Assembly: GCF_015159595.1 (NCBI RefSeq) | Contig: NZ_CP063304.1 | Coordinates: 1,674,001 to 1,738,000 of the forward strand | Origin: Blautia liquoris | GTDB lineage: Bacteria > Bacillota > Clostridia > Lachnospirales > Lachnospiraceae | DNA: 64,000 nucleotides | Direction: 5' to 3' | Part shown: in pieces, positions 9,170-19,511 of the stretch | Layout: each line of letters opens with the position of its first letter | Position numbering within the stretch: position 1 is the first letter of the stretch | Notes under the pieces: model-generated | The model's input: only the letters and a program-made list of their open reading frames with translations | Told to the model about the DNA's origin: nothing | Database searches by the model: none | Translations under genes and position numbers: made by a program

Positions 9170-9291
9170 GATTTTTCTCCTTTGATTCAACATTATGACA
9201 ATTATTTCGAAACATTAAGCAAAGAAATATTATTACATTTATTATAAGATGTATTCAGCAAAAGATCTATATCAATGAAGGAGGTTTTCAC

Positions 9292-10611
9292 ATGAAAATA
9301 ACTTTTTTAGGTGCAGGCAGTACTGTCTTTGTTCGGAATGTCATCGGTGACTGTATGTGTACCGATGCTTTAAAGGACAGTGAAATCGCACTGTACGACA
9401 TTGACGCTGAAAGACTTGAGGATTCGAGAATTATATTAGAAGCGTTAAATAAAAATATCAACGAAAACAGATCACAGATCAGAACCTATCTGGGTGTAAA
9501 GAACCGAAAAGCGGCGCTGAAAGATGCTATATTTGTCGTAAATGCAATTCAGGTCGGCGGATATGATCCATGTACAATCACGGATTTTGAAATTCCGAAA
9601 AAATACGGATTGAGACAGACAATTGCAGATACACTTGGAATCGGAGGCATCATGAGAGGCCTTCGTACAATACCAGTCATGGCCGAATTTGCAAGAGATA
9701 TGGAAGAAGTATGCCCGGATGCTTTACTTTTGAATTATACGAATCCGATGGCAATACTGACCGGTTATATGAACCGCTATACCAAGATCAAGACTGTAGG
9801 TCTTTGCCACAGTGTTCAAGTATGCTCCGAAACACTGCTGAAAAGCCTCGGTTTGGAAGACAAACTGGAGGGCAGAAAGGAGCTGATTGCCGGGATTAAT
9901 CATATGGCCTGGCTCCTTAAGATACACGATAAGGATGGAAATGACCTTTATCCGACAATCAAAGAGAGAGCCGCAAAAAAGAATGCCGAAGAGAAACATC
10001 ATGATATGGTTCGCTTTGAGTACATAAATACCCTCGGATATTATTGTACCGAATCCAGCGAACACAATGCGGAATATAATCCATTCTTCATAAAAAGTAA
10101 ATATCCCGAATTGATTGATGACTACAATATTCCTCTCGATGAATATCCGAGAAGATGTATTGATCAGATCGCAAATTGGAAGAAAGAAAAAGAAAATATC
10201 CTTGCAGACGGCAAAATAACTCATGAACGCTCCAAAGAGTATGCTTCTTACATCATGGAGGCTGTAGTCACAGGCAAACCCTATGCGATTGGGGGAAATG
10301 TTGTGAATACCGGACTAATTGACAATCTTCCCGCTGATGCCTGTGTGGAGGTTCCATGTCTTGTCGATCAAAAAGGAATCACTCCCTGTCACATCGGAAA
10401 ACTACCTGTGCAGCTGGCGGCGATGAACATGTCAAATATCAACACACAGCTGCTGACCATCGAAGCAGCTGTTACAAAAGACAGACAACATATCTATCAG
10501 GCTGCCATGATGGATCCACACACTGGGGGCGAACTTTCCATCAAGGACATTAAAAAGATGTGTGATGAACTAATCGCAGCTCACGGCGAATATATGACTG
10601 ATTATCAATAA
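9292..10611 (+). CDS. melA: Glycoside hydrolase family 4 alpha-galactosidase
   Basis: Cytoplasmic NAD+- and Mn2+-dependent hydrolase of the GH4 family, which cleaves by a redox-assisted elimination. The 439-residue protein starts with the Rossmann motif KITFLGAGS, has NYTNPM at 148-153 and the metal-binding CHSV at 172-175, the signature seen in MelA-type alpha-galactosidases (GH4 alpha-glucosidases usually have CDLP or similar). GGAGG lies eight bases before the ATG. No transporter or PTS gene is next to it, so melibiose or raffinose products must enter by a system elsewhere. It ends at a bidirectional terminator. Confidence 0.88.
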   Translation: MKITFLGAGSTVFVRNVIGDCMCTDALKDSEIALYDIDAERLEDSRIILEALNKNINENRSQIRTYLGVKNRKAALKDAIFVVNAIQVGGYDPCTITDFEIPKKYGLRQTIADTLGIGGIMRGLRTIPVMAEFARDMEEVCPDALLLNYTNPMAILTGYMNRYTKIKTVGLCHSVQVCSETLLKSLGLEDKLEGRKELIAGINHMAWLLKIHDKDGNDLYPTIKERAAKKNAEEKHHDMVRFEYINTLGYYCTESSEHNAEYNPFFIKSKYPELIDDYNIPLDEYPRRCIDQIANWKKEKENILADGKITHERSKEYASYIMEAVVTGKPYAIGGNVVNTGLIDNLPADACVEVPCLVDQKGITPCHIGKLPVQLAAMNMSNINTQLLTIEAAVTKDRQHIYQAAMMDPHTGGELSIKDIKKMCDELIAAHGEYMTDYQ

Positions 10612-10641
10612 ACTTTTTAATCGTTAAGTTCCTTTTTCAAA

Positions 10642-10678
10642 AAGGGGGATCTTTTGATCAGGATCCCTCTTTTGTTTT
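10642..10678. terminator. Bidirectional terminator between melA and the D,D-carboxypeptidase gene
   Basis: A 10-bp stem (10642-10651 with 10662-10671) with one G-T pair and T-rich tracts on both sides serves both convergent genes. Confidence 0.8.
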
Positions 10679-10684
10679 GCCTTT

Positions 10685-11902
10685 TTATTCCCGATCTATA
10701 AACATGGAAAACACACGATCCAAACACCATGAAAGATCTATTTTTTTTACGGATTTATCCAGATATACCGGATATTCCATAATCTTATCTCCATTTAGAA
10801 AATATGACACGTCACCTATCTTTGTTTTCGCTTTCAACGGTGCTTCTAACCTTTTTGGAAGATGAACTTTTACTTCTGCCTGCTCATCCGTCCCAAGCAA
10901 CATTTGTTTTCGCTCTTTTATTTCTTTCCCATCCTTATAGACAGGCATAACCTGACATTTTTTGCTGCCAAGCCCCCCGTCATACTGTCCGTTAATCACA
11001 GGAATCGGAACCGATAAAAGCCCATCCTGATAGATATCTTGATATTCATAGTTTTCCAGACCATAGTTCATAAGCTTTCTGGTATCAGACCATTTATAAC
11101 TCTTATTATTCGGCCAGCCACAAGCCAGGAGACTTACGATCAACAGTTTCCCGTCTTTATTTAAAGCCCCTATGTAACAGTATCCTGCTTTTGCAGTAAA
11201 ACCAGTTTTTCCACTTAAAGCACCTTCCATCATGTTCAGAAATGCATTGTGATTATTACAATTATAGAATACCTGATGCTGCTGATCCCAGAAACTATAA
11301 GACGGAGTTTGAGTAATCTTAATAAACTCCTCTTTTTTGGGAGAGACTGAAACACAATATCTCATAATTAATGCCAGATCATGGGCGGTGGTATGATGAA
11401 CTCCCCCTTCGTCCGACGCATCCAGACCGTTCGGAGATACAAAATGTGTATCTTTACAACCAATTTCCCTGGCTTTTGTATTCATCATATCTGCAAAACC
11501 CTCAACTGATTTTCCAACCCTTTCTGCAATCATAATCGCTGTGTCATTATAGGACTCCAGCAGAAGGCCATATAATAAATCCCCAAGTAAAAAGGTCTGT
11601 CCCTCATTCACTCCGAGATGAACCTGAGGAGCTTTTACTGCTTCTTTTGAAGCTGTCACCTCCCATGAGGTATCACCATATTCCAGAGCTATGATTCCGG
11701 TCATGATTTTCGTGGTGCTTGCCATAGGCATTGCATCATCTGCGTGTTTTTGATATAGAATCCTCCCGGACTCCCCATCCATAAGGCAGGCAGATTTTGC
11801 AAACAATTCGTCGTCTGTAATCTCTGCCCCAGCTACCGTAGTGATCTGAGTAAGAGAAAAGACAATCAGGGAAATAAACATTACAATCCGTTTCTTAATC
11901 AT
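10685..11902 (-). CDS. D-alanyl-D-alanine carboxypeptidase (PBP5/DacF type)
   Basis: Trims the terminal D-Ala from peptidoglycan stem peptides at the outer face of the membrane. The 405-residue protein has a signal peptide (residues 1-26), then the penicillin-binding motifs SxxK (STTK, 62-65), SYN (117-119) and KTG (232-234), all intact. The C-terminal part (about residues 290-390) is the beta-rich domain of S11 carboxypeptidases and ends in a region that can lie on the membrane. It is monocistronic and convergent with melA. DacF in Bacillus acts in the spore cortex, but a vegetative DacA role is equally possible here. Confidence 0.92.
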   Translation of the reverse strand: MIKKRIVMFISLIVFSLTQITTVAGAEITDDELFAKSACLMDGESGRILYQKHADDAMPMASTTKIMTGIIALEYGDTSWEVTASKEAVKAPQVHLGVNEGQTFLLGDLLYGLLLESYNDTAIMIAERVGKSVEGFADMMNTKAREIGCKDTHFVSPNGLDASDEGGVHHTTAHDLALIMRYCVSVSPKKEEFIKITQTPSYSFWDQQHQVFYNCNNHNAFLNMMEGALSGKTGFTAKAGYCYIGALNKDGKLLIVSLLACGWPNNKSYKWSDTRKLMNYGLENYEYQDIYQDGLLSVPIPVINGQYDGGLGSKKCQVMPVYKDGKEIKERKQMLLGTDEQAEVKVHLPKRLEAPLKAKTKIGDVSYFLNGDKIMEYPVYLDKSVKKIDLSWCLDRVFSMFIDRE

Positions 11903-11984
11903 CTTTTTTGTCCTATTTTACATTTATTAAACAACGTATGCAAAACCCTTTTATATCATGACAATGCCAGGGTTAAAAACAGTC

Positions 11985-12013
11985 TTGACAAAATCAGCAG
12001 ACGACTTTATAAT
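11985..12013 (+). promoter_or_regulatory. Consensus promoter of the polyamine transport operon
   Basis: TTGACA (11985-11990), 17 bases, TATAAT (12008-12013). Downstream, TAAAC and GTTTA form a small inverted repeat around 12038-12052, which could be an operator for the XRE-cupin regulator. Confidence 0.75.
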
Positions 12014-12082
12014 ACAAATACTGCGGTATAGATTTACTAAACAATCAGTTTATACATACTATAATTCGGAAGGGGAATTGAT

Positions 12083-12622
12083 ATGGAAATTGGCAGTAAA
12101 ATTCGTTCTTTGCGAACACAAAAACAGCTTACACAGGAAGAGTTGGCCGACAGGTGCGAGCTTTCCAAGGGATTCATCTCACAATTGGAGAATGATGTCA
12201 CCTCACCTTCCATAGCGACATTGGTCGATATTCTCCAGTGCCTGGGAACTGACCTTAAGGATTTCTTTAACGACGCACCAGAAGAACAGATCGTCTTTCA
12301 TCAAGAGGATTACTTCGAAAAAGATGAAGATGAACTTCAAAACAAAATCGAGTGGATTATCCCGAATGCCCAGAAAAATATAATGGAGCCAATTCGACTT
12401 ACCATGAAGAGCAAGGGCAGCACTTATCCTGACAATCCTCATGAGGGTGAAGAATTCGGATATGTAGTCAGTGGAAGAATCTTAATCCATGTCGGAAACA
12501 GAATTTTGAAAGCAAAAAAGGGGGAGAGTTTTTATTATACCCCTTCTGCGACTCATTATCTTTCGAATCCGGGAAAATCAGATGCCATTGTCATCTGGGT
12601 AAGTACGCCCCCAAGCTTTTAG
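12083..12622 (+). CDS. XRE-family regulator with C-terminal cupin domain (PuuR-like)
   Basis: A 179-residue regulator: helix-turn-helix of the Cro/C1 type at about residues 5-60 (LTQEELADRCELSKGFISQLE), then a cupin barrel at about 105-175 (HEGEEFGYVVSGRILIHVG and FYYTPSATHYLSNPG). This architecture is used by PuuR and related regulators of polyamine or amino-acid metabolism. It is the first gene of a cluster with potA, potB and a potCD fusion, so polyamine-responsive repression of uptake is the likely role. Its start follows an AAGGGG site. The effector is inferred from context only. Confidence 0.9.
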   Translation: MEIGSKIRSLRTQKQLTQEELADRCELSKGFISQLENDVTSPSIATLVDILQCLGTDLKDFFNDAPEEQIVFHQEDYFEKDEDELQNKIEWIIPNAQKNIMEPIRLTMKSKGSTYPDNPHEGEEFGYVVSGRILIHVGNRILKAKKGESFYYTPSATHYLSNPGKSDAIVIWVSTPPSF

Positions 12623-12661
12623 AGGGAATATAATTTCACTAACTTGTTAAGGAGAAATGCC

Positions 12662-13735
12662 ATGAAACAAAAATTACTTGATCTAAGCCATATTAGCAAG
12701 TCATATGATGATCAAAAAATATTGGATGATATGAATTTATATATCAGAGAAAATGAATTCTTAACTTTATTGGGTCCTTCCGGATGCGGAAAAACCACAA
12801 CACTTCGAATTATTGGTGGATTTGAAAAACCCGACCATGGATCTGTGCTGTTTGAAGGAAGAGATATTACAGATGTTCCGCCAAATAAACGTGCACTTAA
12901 TACAGTATTTCAAAAGTACGCACTGTTTCCCCACATGACAGTTGCGGAAAACATCGCATTCGGACTAAAGATAAAGGGAAAATCAAAAGCTTATATTGAC
13001 GATAAAATCCGATATGCCCTGAAGTTGGTCAATCTGGAAGGTTATGAAAACCGCTCTCCTGCTCTCCTTTCCGGCGGTCAACAGCAAAGAATTGCCATAG
13101 CTCGTGCCATTGTAAACGAACCGAAAGTACTGCTTTTGGATGAACCCCTTGGCGCTTTAGACTTAAAACTGCGTCAGGATATGCAGTATGAACTGATTCG
13201 CCTGAAAAATGAGCTTGGAATCACTTTTATCTATGTGACTCATGATCAGGAAGAGGCCCTCACGATGTCTGACACCATCGTCGTTATGAACCAGGGATAT
13301 ATCCAGCAAATTGGCACACCCGAGCACATCTACAACGAACCGGAAAATGCGTTTGTCGCTGATTTTATCGGAGACAGCAATATCATTGACGGAATCATGC
13401 TAAAAGATCATGTAGTAGAGATTTTTGGGGCAAAATTTCAATGTGTCGATGAAGGATTCGGCAGCCATAAACCTGTAGACGTGGTAATTCGCCCGGAGGA
13501 CATTGATCTGGTTACACCAGAGAGGGGAACCTTGAGGGGCCGTGTCACTAACTTGATTTTTAAAGGGGTACATTATGAGATGGAGGTCAATGCAAATGGG
13601 TTTGAGTGGATTGTACACAGCACTGACATGGTTCCTGTGGGCAGGGAAGTGGGAATTACGGTAGACCCTTTTGACATTCAGATCATGAACAAGCCGGAAT
13701 CCGAAGATGAGGAGGCCGTACAGATTGAAGAATAA
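12662..13735 (+). CDS. potA: Spermidine/putrescine ABC importer, ATPase PotA
   Basis: Cytoplasmic ATPase that powers polyamine uptake. The 357-residue protein has Walker [11 protein letters not shown]-loop [12 protein letters not shown], signature [14 protein letters not shown] and Walker [13 protein letters not shown], followed by a C-terminal TOBE-like regulatory domain (about residues 240-340). The start is the ATG at 12662, seven bases after GGAG; the longer reading begins at a TTG overlapping that site. It lies 39 bases after the regulator stop and overlaps potB, so the whole set is one transcript. Confidence 0.93.
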   Translation: MKQKLLDLSHISKSYDDQKILDDMNLYIRENEFLTLLGPSGCGKTTTLRIIGGFEKPDHGSVLFEGRDITDVPPNKRALNTVFQKYALFPHMTVAENIAFGLKIKGKSKAYIDDKIRYALKLVNLEGYENRSPALLSGGQQQRIAIARAIVNEPKVLLLDEPLGALDLKLRQDMQYELIRLKNELGITFIYVTHDQEEALTMSDTIVVMNQGYIQQIGTPEHIYNEPENAFVADFIGDSNIIDGIMLKDHVVEIFGAKFQCVDEGFGSHKPVDVVIRPEDIDLVTPERGTLRGRVTNLIFKGVHYEMEVNANGFEWIVHSTDMVPVGREVGITVDPFDIQIMNKPESEDEEAVQIEE

Positions 13736-14546
13736 GAGAAAATGGCTGGCTGCTCCTTATGGTATCTGGGCTGCCGGATTTATCGTGATACCACTGATCA
13801 TAATCTTATATTATGCATTTGTTTCACCTGAAACTTCAAAATTTACGATGAGTAACTTTGCGATGGCATTTTCACCCGAGAATATAAAATCATTGGTACT
13901 GGCGCTGCTGTTATCTCTGATCAGTACAGTGATTTGTCTGTTGCTGGCCTATCCGCTTGCCGTAATTTTATCGAAAAAGGAAGTGAATCAAAGCAGCTTT
14001 ATTGTGCTAGTTTTCATTCTTCCCATGTGGATGAATTTTCTGCTGCGCACACTTGCATGGCAGACGCTCTTGGAGAGAAACGGTGTAATCAATGGAATCC
14101 TTGCTTTTTTTCATCTTCACCGTCTGAATCTGATCAATACACCGTTTGCCATTATACTTGGCATGGTCTATAACTTTCTGCCATTTATGGTGCTTCCGAT
14201 CTACAATGTGCTGCTCAAGATGGATCCCAGTATCGTTGAGGCCGCACAGGACCTGGGTGCAGACACCTTGCTGGTATACAAAAAAATTATGGTTCCACTT
14301 TCTATTCCCGGAATTGTGAGCGGAATTACGATGGTTTTTATTCCATCTATGACAACATTCGTCATCTCTGATTTGCTTGGCGGAAGCAAATACCTTCTGA
14401 TAGGAAATGTCATTGAACAGGAATTTAAACAGACAAGTAACTGGAACGCGGGATCTGCGCTTTCGGCAATACTGATGATATTTATCTTTGCCAGTATGTT
14501 CTTTTTGAACAAATATGATAAGGATGGGGAGGGCACTTTATTTTGA
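13725..14546 (+). CDS. potB: Spermidine/putrescine ABC importer, permease PotB
   Basis: Inner permease subunit with six predicted membrane helices and the EAA loop [26 protein letters not shown] that docks on PotA. I place the start at TTG 13725 (273 residues) because AGGAGG ends nine bases upstream, inside the 3' end of potA; an ATG at 13707 is in frame but would have that ribosome site inside its own coding sequence. It overlaps potA by 11 bases and potCD by four, so translation is coupled. Confidence 0.92.
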   Translation: MKNKRKWLAAPYGIWAAGFIVIPLIIILYYAFVSPETSKFTMSNFAMAFSPENIKSLVLALLLSLISTVICLLLAYPLAVILSKKEVNQSSFIVLVFILPMWMNFLLRTLAWQTLLERNGVINGILAFFHLHRLNLINTPFAIILGMVYNFLPFMVLPIYNVLLKMDPSIVEAAQDLGADTLLVYKKIMVPLSIPGIVSGITMVFIPSMTTFVISDLLGGSKYLLIGNVIEQEFKQTSNWNAGSALSAILMIFIFASMFFLNKYDKDGEGTLF

Positions 14547-16402
14547 AAAAATATATAAACAGAATTTACATGGCGTTGATTCTTATCTTTATGTACGCTC
14601 CCATTCTAACTATGATTGTCCTCTCCTTTAACGCCTCAAAGACGCGTTCTCGTTGGGGCGGATTCAGTCTGAAGTGGTATACTGCACTTTTTTCAAATAC
14701 AGATATCATGCAGGCTCTGTATAACACACTAATTATAGCTCTTTTGGCAGCGATTATTTCAACTATTCTGGGAACGATGGCGGCCATCGGAATCGGAAGC
14801 ATGAAGAAAAAGATCCAGAGTGTTTTTTCAGCTATAACGAATATTCCAATGTTGAACGGCGAAATTGTAATGGGGATATCTCTGATGCTTCTTTTTATCC
14901 TGGTCAGGATGAATTTGGGCTTTTCAACGATTCTGATGTCGCATATCACATTCGACATTCCCTATGTGATTTTGAGTGTGATGCCCAAAATCAAACAGTA
15001 TCCGAAAAGTACCTATGAAGCGGCATTGGATCTGGGCGCATCCCCTCTGCAGTCTTTTTTTAAAGTTGTTTTTCCTGATATTATGCCTGGTGTGTTGTCC
15101 GGATTCCTTCTTGCCTTCACGATGTCACTGGACGATTTTGTAATCACTTATTTTACAAAGGGGCCGGGGATTGATACCTTATCAACGAAAATATACTCCG
15201 AAGTACGAAAAGGCATCAAACCTGAGATGTATGCATTATCCACACTTCTGTTTGTAACAGTCTTTTTTCTTCTTATCCTGATTAACCAGAATCCCGCAGA
15301 GAAGGAAAAAAGGGTAAAGCAGTATTCTGTAATCAGAGTAATCTGTAAAAGAGTTCTTCCGGCTGCAATCATCGTTCTGATCGCAGGAGGCGGCATATAT
15401 TATCATGGAACAGGCGGTATCTCAACTAAAGATCAGATTGTTGTATATAACTGGGGTGAATATATTGATCCTGATGTTCCAAAAAATTTTGAAAAAGAAA
15501 CCGGAATTCATGTGGTCTACGAGGAATTTGAGACAAACGAAATTATGTATCCAAAAATACAATCTGGTGCTGTCGCATATGACCTGGTATGTCCCTCGGA
15601 TTATATGATCGACAAGATGATCCAAAACGATTTGCTGGACAAAATTGATTGGAGTAAAATACCGAATGCTTCTAACATCGGTCGTACCTACTTTGAAAAA
15701 TCAAGAGAATTTGACCCTTATAATGAATATTCTCTTCCTTATTGCTGGGGAACTCTCGGGATCATCTATAACAAATCCATGGTGAAAAGTCCAGTAAACA
15801 GCTGGAATATTCTCTGGGATCCTGAGTATAAAAACAATATTCTAATGCAGGACTCCGTCAGAGATGCGTTCACTGTCGCCTTAAAGCTTGCCGGACATTC
15901 GGTCAACTCCTCGGATCCCAAACAACTTGAAAGGGCGGAAAAACTACTTGAAAGTGAGAAGCCTCTTGTTCAGTCTTACAGTGTGGATCAGATCCGAGAT
16001 AAGATGATTGGCGGCGAAGCGGCACTTGGTGTCACCTTCTCAGGTGAATTTCTATACATGCAGAGGGAAAATCCAGACCTTGATTTTGTCCTTCCAAAAG
16101 AAGGCAGTAATGTCTGGATTGATTCCTGGGTAATTCCAAAAAATGCAAAACATAAAAAGAATGCTCAGGAATTCCTGAATTATCTATGCAGACCTGATGT
16201 TGCGCTTAAAAACTTTGAATACATCACTTACGCCACACCAAATACGGCTGCCAGAGAACTTATAGAAGATTCAGATATAAGAGACAATCCAATCCTGTTT
16301 CCAAAAGACAGTGATCTTAAGAACAGTGAGACCTATCGATATCTTGGCCGCAAAACAGAAGAACTATATGCAAAACTCTGGAGGGAAGTAAAATCATCCT
16401 GA
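14543..16402 (+). CDS. potCD: Fused polyamine permease and binding protein (PotC-PotD)
   Basis: One 619-residue protein combines two importer parts that are usually separate. Residues 1-250 form a PotC-type permease with six helices and the EAA loop TYEAALDLGASPLQSFFKVVFPDI. Residues 270-287 form an additional membrane helix that puts the rest outside. Residues 297-619 are a PotD-type polyamine-binding protein (VVYNWGEYIDPD, then DLVCPSDYMIDKM and ALGVTFSGE). The start is TTG, overlapping the potB stop. There is no lipobox, since the extra helix tethers the binding domain. Fusions of this type occur in several Firmicutes. Confidence 0.93.
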   Translation: MKKYINRIYMALILIFMYAPILTMIVLSFNASKTRSRWGGFSLKWYTALFSNTDIMQALYNTLIIALLAAIISTILGTMAAIGIGSMKKKIQSVFSAITNIPMLNGEIVMGISLMLLFILVRMNLGFSTILMSHITFDIPYVILSVMPKIKQYPKSTYEAALDLGASPLQSFFKVVFPDIMPGVLSGFLLAFTMSLDDFVITYFTKGPGIDTLSTKIYSEVRKGIKPEMYALSTLLFVTVFFLLILINQNPAEKEKRVKQYSVIRVICKRVLPAAIIVLIAGGGIYYHGTGGISTKDQIVVYNWGEYIDPDVPKNFEKETGIHVVYEEFETNEIMYPKIQSGAVAYDLVCPSDYMIDKMIQNDLLDKIDWSKIPNASNIGRTYFEKSREFDPYNEYSLPYCWGTLGIIYNKSMVKSPVNSWNILWDPEYKNNILMQDSVRDAFTVALKLAGHSVNSSDPKQLERAEKLLESEKPLVQSYSVDQIRDKMIGGEAALGVTFSGEFLYMQRENPDLDFVLPKEGSNVWIDSWVIPKNAKHKKNAQEFLNYLCRPDVALKNFEYITYATPNTAARELIEDSDIRDNPILFPKDSDLKNSETYRYLGRKTEELYAKLWREVKSS

Positions 16403-16494
16403 TTGATTCATCTCTTTTACCCCTCGAAGTTCTGATTTTGTCACAATAATCATAAGGTGATACCAGGGGTCATAAGATCAGACTCAGGAAAGGT

Positions 16495-17361
16495 GTGGTA
16501 GAAAGATTGAATTCAGATAAGCTGGAAAACGATTTTACCGAATTATTGAAAAAGCTGCCGCTTGTAGCAATTCTTTTAATCGCTTCTTTTTTTGTCGGGC
16601 AGCTGACAGCACGTGTTGTTCATTCAAAGGAAACGTCGGCTGTTCTTCCCGCTTCCGATGGAAACTGGGGACTTGGCTTTCCGGAAGAGGGGAAAACGCC
16701 GACAGGAAATGCCACAATTGATGAATTGAAGGACTATAATGCTTACTATGCCGAGGACACAGATGACAAGGTAATATATCTGACATTTGACTGTGGATAT
16801 GAGAATGGAAATACAGCACCGATTCTTGACGCGCTGAAAAAGCATAATGTAAAGGCCTCATTTTTTGTTGTAGGAACCTTTATAGACTCTAATCCGGAAC
16901 TGATAAAACGAATGGTTGAGGAAGGTCATATTGTTGGCAATCACACCTGGCATCATCCGGATATGTCTGCAATGTCAACGAAGGAAGCCTTTTCTAAAGA
17001 ACTTACAGATGTAGAAAAAAAATATGAAGAGATAACCGGCAAGCCCATGAACAAATACTACCGGCCTCCGCAGGGAAAATATAATGAATCAAATCTTCAA
17101 ATGGCAAAAGATTTGGGATATAAGACATTTTTCTGGAGTCTTGCCTATGTAGACTGGTATCAGGATAACCAGCCTACAAAGGAAGAAGCCTTTAAAAAAT
17201 TACTGGGAAGGATCCATCCTGGTGCCGTGGTTCTTTTGCATAGCACCTCCAGTACAAATGCAGCAATTCTTGATGAACTGCTGACAAAGTGGGAAGAGAT
17301 GGGTTATACCTTCAAGACTATCGATCAAATTGGAGGGTCTAACGAAGCAACGTCAGTCTGA
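16495..17361 (+). CDS. pdaA: PdaA-like polysaccharide deacetylase
   Basis: A membrane-anchored NodB-fold enzyme acting on cell-wall sugar. After a membrane helix at about residues 22-40 comes the deacetylase domain: motif one LTFDCGYENG, zinc-type motif two HTWHH, and motif three RPPQGKY, with HPGAVVLLH near the end. The overall pattern, especially FDxGYENG, matches PdaA, which makes muramic delta-lactam in spore cortex. Cys replaces the second Asp or Asn of motif one. The start is unsure: GTG at 16495 or TTG at 16507, downstream of AGGAAAGG. Its 3' end overlaps the convergent kup gene by 37 bases. Confidence 0.87.
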   Translation: MVERLNSDKLENDFTELLKKLPLVAILLIASFFVGQLTARVVHSKETSAVLPASDGNWGLGFPEEGKTPTGNATIDELKDYNAYYAEDTDDKVIYLTFDCGYENGNTAPILDALKKHNVKASFFVVGTFIDSNPELIKRMVEEGHIVGNHTWHHPDMSAMSTKEAFSKELTDVEKKYEEITGKPMNKYYRPPQGKYNESNLQMAKDLGYKTFFWSLAYVDWYQDNQPTKEEAFKKLLGRIHPGAVVLLHSTSSTNAAILDELLTKWEEMGYTFKTIDQIGGSNEATSV

Positions 17362-19391
17362 TCCGTATGTTTTTCAATTTCTTTTTTTCCAACCCGGTCA
17401 AGCGGGCGATGCGTTTTCATCTTGATAAACAGTGGTACATACTCAAATATCAGGGAGGAATTTTCAAGTCCATACCATCTGGCGGGCGTACCCGCAACAC
17501 GCCTTATGGCATACTTTAATGCCACGGTCGCCCGTCCGGATGGAGAGATGTCGCTTTCAGGCACCAGCATTTTACGTATCAGGCAAAATTGAAAGTTTCC
17601 GACATCATTGGACTCGTACACTGAATAATTGCTCTCCTGCGAGGGAAGTTCCCCGCTTGCTATCAGATCCTCTACAATCTGGCGCAGATATACATTCACC
17701 CTCTGTCCAACTTTAAATCCGAGTCGAAGCTGAATCTTGAAGATAAAATCAGTCCCAAAACTCTCAACTGCATACTCTCTTGTGTAAGGTTTATCGGTTA
17801 CCTGAATGTTGATAAACCAGTACGCTTTTGCTCTCTTTGGGCGTCTATCCAGAATCGAATATAAAATATCCCGGTCAAGTTCTTTCATCTTTGAATCTTT
17901 CGTAACATAAACAAGATTATCCGTCTGATAGGGAATACTGTCATCTTCACGAAGCATTCTAAGCTGATCAACATAATGTCGAATATCGAGATATACAGCC
18001 TGTGAATTCTCGATCTTTGTTCCTCTGTCCCAGACAAGCATAATTGCGAAAAGAACAAACGCCATAAACAAAGCGACATAACCACCTCTCGCAAATTTGC
18101 TCAGACTCGATACAAAGAAAGAACCCTCCAACAAGCCAAAGAATGCAAGAAAGATAATTCCGAAAATCTTTTTCCCCTTTTCTTTAAACAGATATATGGA
18201 CAACAGTACTGTAGTCATCAGCATCGTCAATGTGATGGAAAGTCCATAGGCAGCCTCCATATTGGCACTTGTTCTGAAAAACAATACAATGGAGGAGCAT
18301 GCAATCCATAGAATCGTATTTACAAGGGGGATGTAGATCTGTCCCTTTATCATAGTGGGGTAATGGATCTGCATATGAGGCATAAGATTCAGTCTGCTCG
18401 CCTCAGATACCAGGGTAAATGATCCCGTGATCAGAGCCTGTGAAGCAATGATTGCAGCCACCGTTCCCAGGATAACACCGACCGGACGGATACTGTCAGG
18501 CAACATCTCGAAAAATGGATTCATATCTTTTATTCTGTCCAGGGCGCTCAGGTTTTTATTTTGGATCAGCCATGCTCCCTGCCCCAGATAATTCACAATC
18601 AGACAGATCTTTACGAATGGCCAACTGATATAAATATTGCCTTTTCCTACATGTCCCATGTCTGAATATAAGGCCTCTGCACCGGTTGTCGCAAGAAAAA
18701 CACTTCCCAGAATCATAAATCCCATCTTGTTGTCAGGACTCACTAAAATTCTGAGTGCCCAGATCGGATTCAGAGCTTTGATAATACCCGGCATTTCTAC
18801 AATACGAAAAAATCCGGCAACTGCAAGAAAAGCAAACCAAATTGTCATAATCGGACCAAAAGCTTTTCCGATTGACGATGTCCCTGCTCTTTGGATTAAA
18901 AACAAGACACCGATAATCACCAAGGTAATGACAATAATCTTATTCTGGTTATCACCAAGAAGTCCCTGAAAAAAGGGGATTGTCCTTAATCCCTCGATTG
19001 CAGTAGTTACTGTCACTGCAGGTGTTAACATTCCATCTGCAAGCAACGCAGCGCCGCCAATCATAGCCGGAAATATCAGCCACTTTCCATATTTTTTTAC
19101 CAAACTGAAAAGTGCGAAAATTCCACCCTCACCATGATTGTCAGCCTTCATTGCGATCAGCACATATTTGACCGTCGTCAGAAGCGTCAAAGTCCAGATT
19201 ACCAGAGACAGCGAACCTAAAATCAGGGGCTCACTGACTTCGCTTAATCCCCCATTCTCAGAAATAATCGACTTCATAACATACATCGGTGATGTACCAA
19301 TATCACCGTATACTACACCTATGGCAACTAAAACGGCTCCCATACCGATTGGTATCTGGCCGTTTTTACTCTGACTTTCTATATCAGACAT
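17325..19391 (-). CDS. kup: KUP-family potassium uptake protein
   Basis: A proton-coupled potassium importer of 688 residues. It has the family signature GVVYGDIGTSPMYVMKS near the N-terminus, twelve predicted membrane helices up to about residue 450 and a cytoplasmic C-terminal domain. I chose the ATG at 19391 because AAGGAAGGG lies nine bases before it; the longer reading adds 17 residues with no ribosome site. A TTGACA-17-TAAGAT promoter lies 70-100 bases upstream, leaving too short a leader for a c-di-AMP riboswitch. The 3' end overlaps the convergent deacetylase gene. Confidence 0.94.
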   Translation of the reverse strand: MSDIESQSKNGQIPIGMGAVLVAIGVVYGDIGTSPMYVMKSIISENGGLSEVSEPLILGSLSLVIWTLTLLTTVKYVLIAMKADNHGEGGIFALFSLVKKYGKWLIFPAMIGGAALLADGMLTPAVTVTTAIEGLRTIPFFQGLLGDNQNKIIVITLVIIGVLFLIQRAGTSSIGKAFGPIMTIWFAFLAVAGFFRIVEMPGIIKALNPIWALRILVSPDNKMGFMILGSVFLATTGAEALYSDMGHVGKGNIYISWPFVKICLIVNYLGQGAWLIQNKNLSALDRIKDMNPFFEMLPDSIRPVGVILGTVAAIIASQALITGSFTLVSEASRLNLMPHMQIHYPTMIKGQIYIPLVNTILWIACSSIVLFFRTSANMEAAYGLSITLTMLMTTVLLSIYLFKEKGKKIFGIIFLAFFGLLEGSFFVSSLSKFARGGYVALFMAFVLFAIMLVWDRGTKIENSQAVYLDIRHYVDQLRMLREDDSIPYQTDNLVYVTKDSKMKELDRDILYSILDRRPKRAKAYWFINIQVTDKPYTREYAVESFGTDFIFKIQLRLGFKVGQRVNVYLRQIVEDLIASGELPSQESNYSVYESNDVGNFQFCLIRKMLVPESDISPSGRATVALKYAIRRVAGTPARWYGLENSSLIFEYVPLFIKMKTHRPLDRVGKKEIEKHTDQTDVASLDPPI

Positions 19392-19461
19392 TTTTCTTTT
19401 CCCTTCCTTATCAACGTTGTAAATTAAGATGTATTTCGTCATTTATAATGACAATAATGGA

Positions 19462-19490
19462 ATCTTAGCACAAAGGAATTGTATTGTCAA
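19462..19490 (-). promoter_or_regulatory. Promoter of kup
   Basis: Minus strand TTGACA (19485-19490), 17 bases, TAAGAT (19462-19467). Confidence 0.65.
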
Positions 19491-19511
19491 TTGCTAGATT
19501 TTTGTGCAAAT

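Noticed and set aside
19391-19490. Possible c-di-AMP riboswitch upstream of kup
   Set aside because: The promoter leaves a leader of about 65 bases, too short for the known motif.
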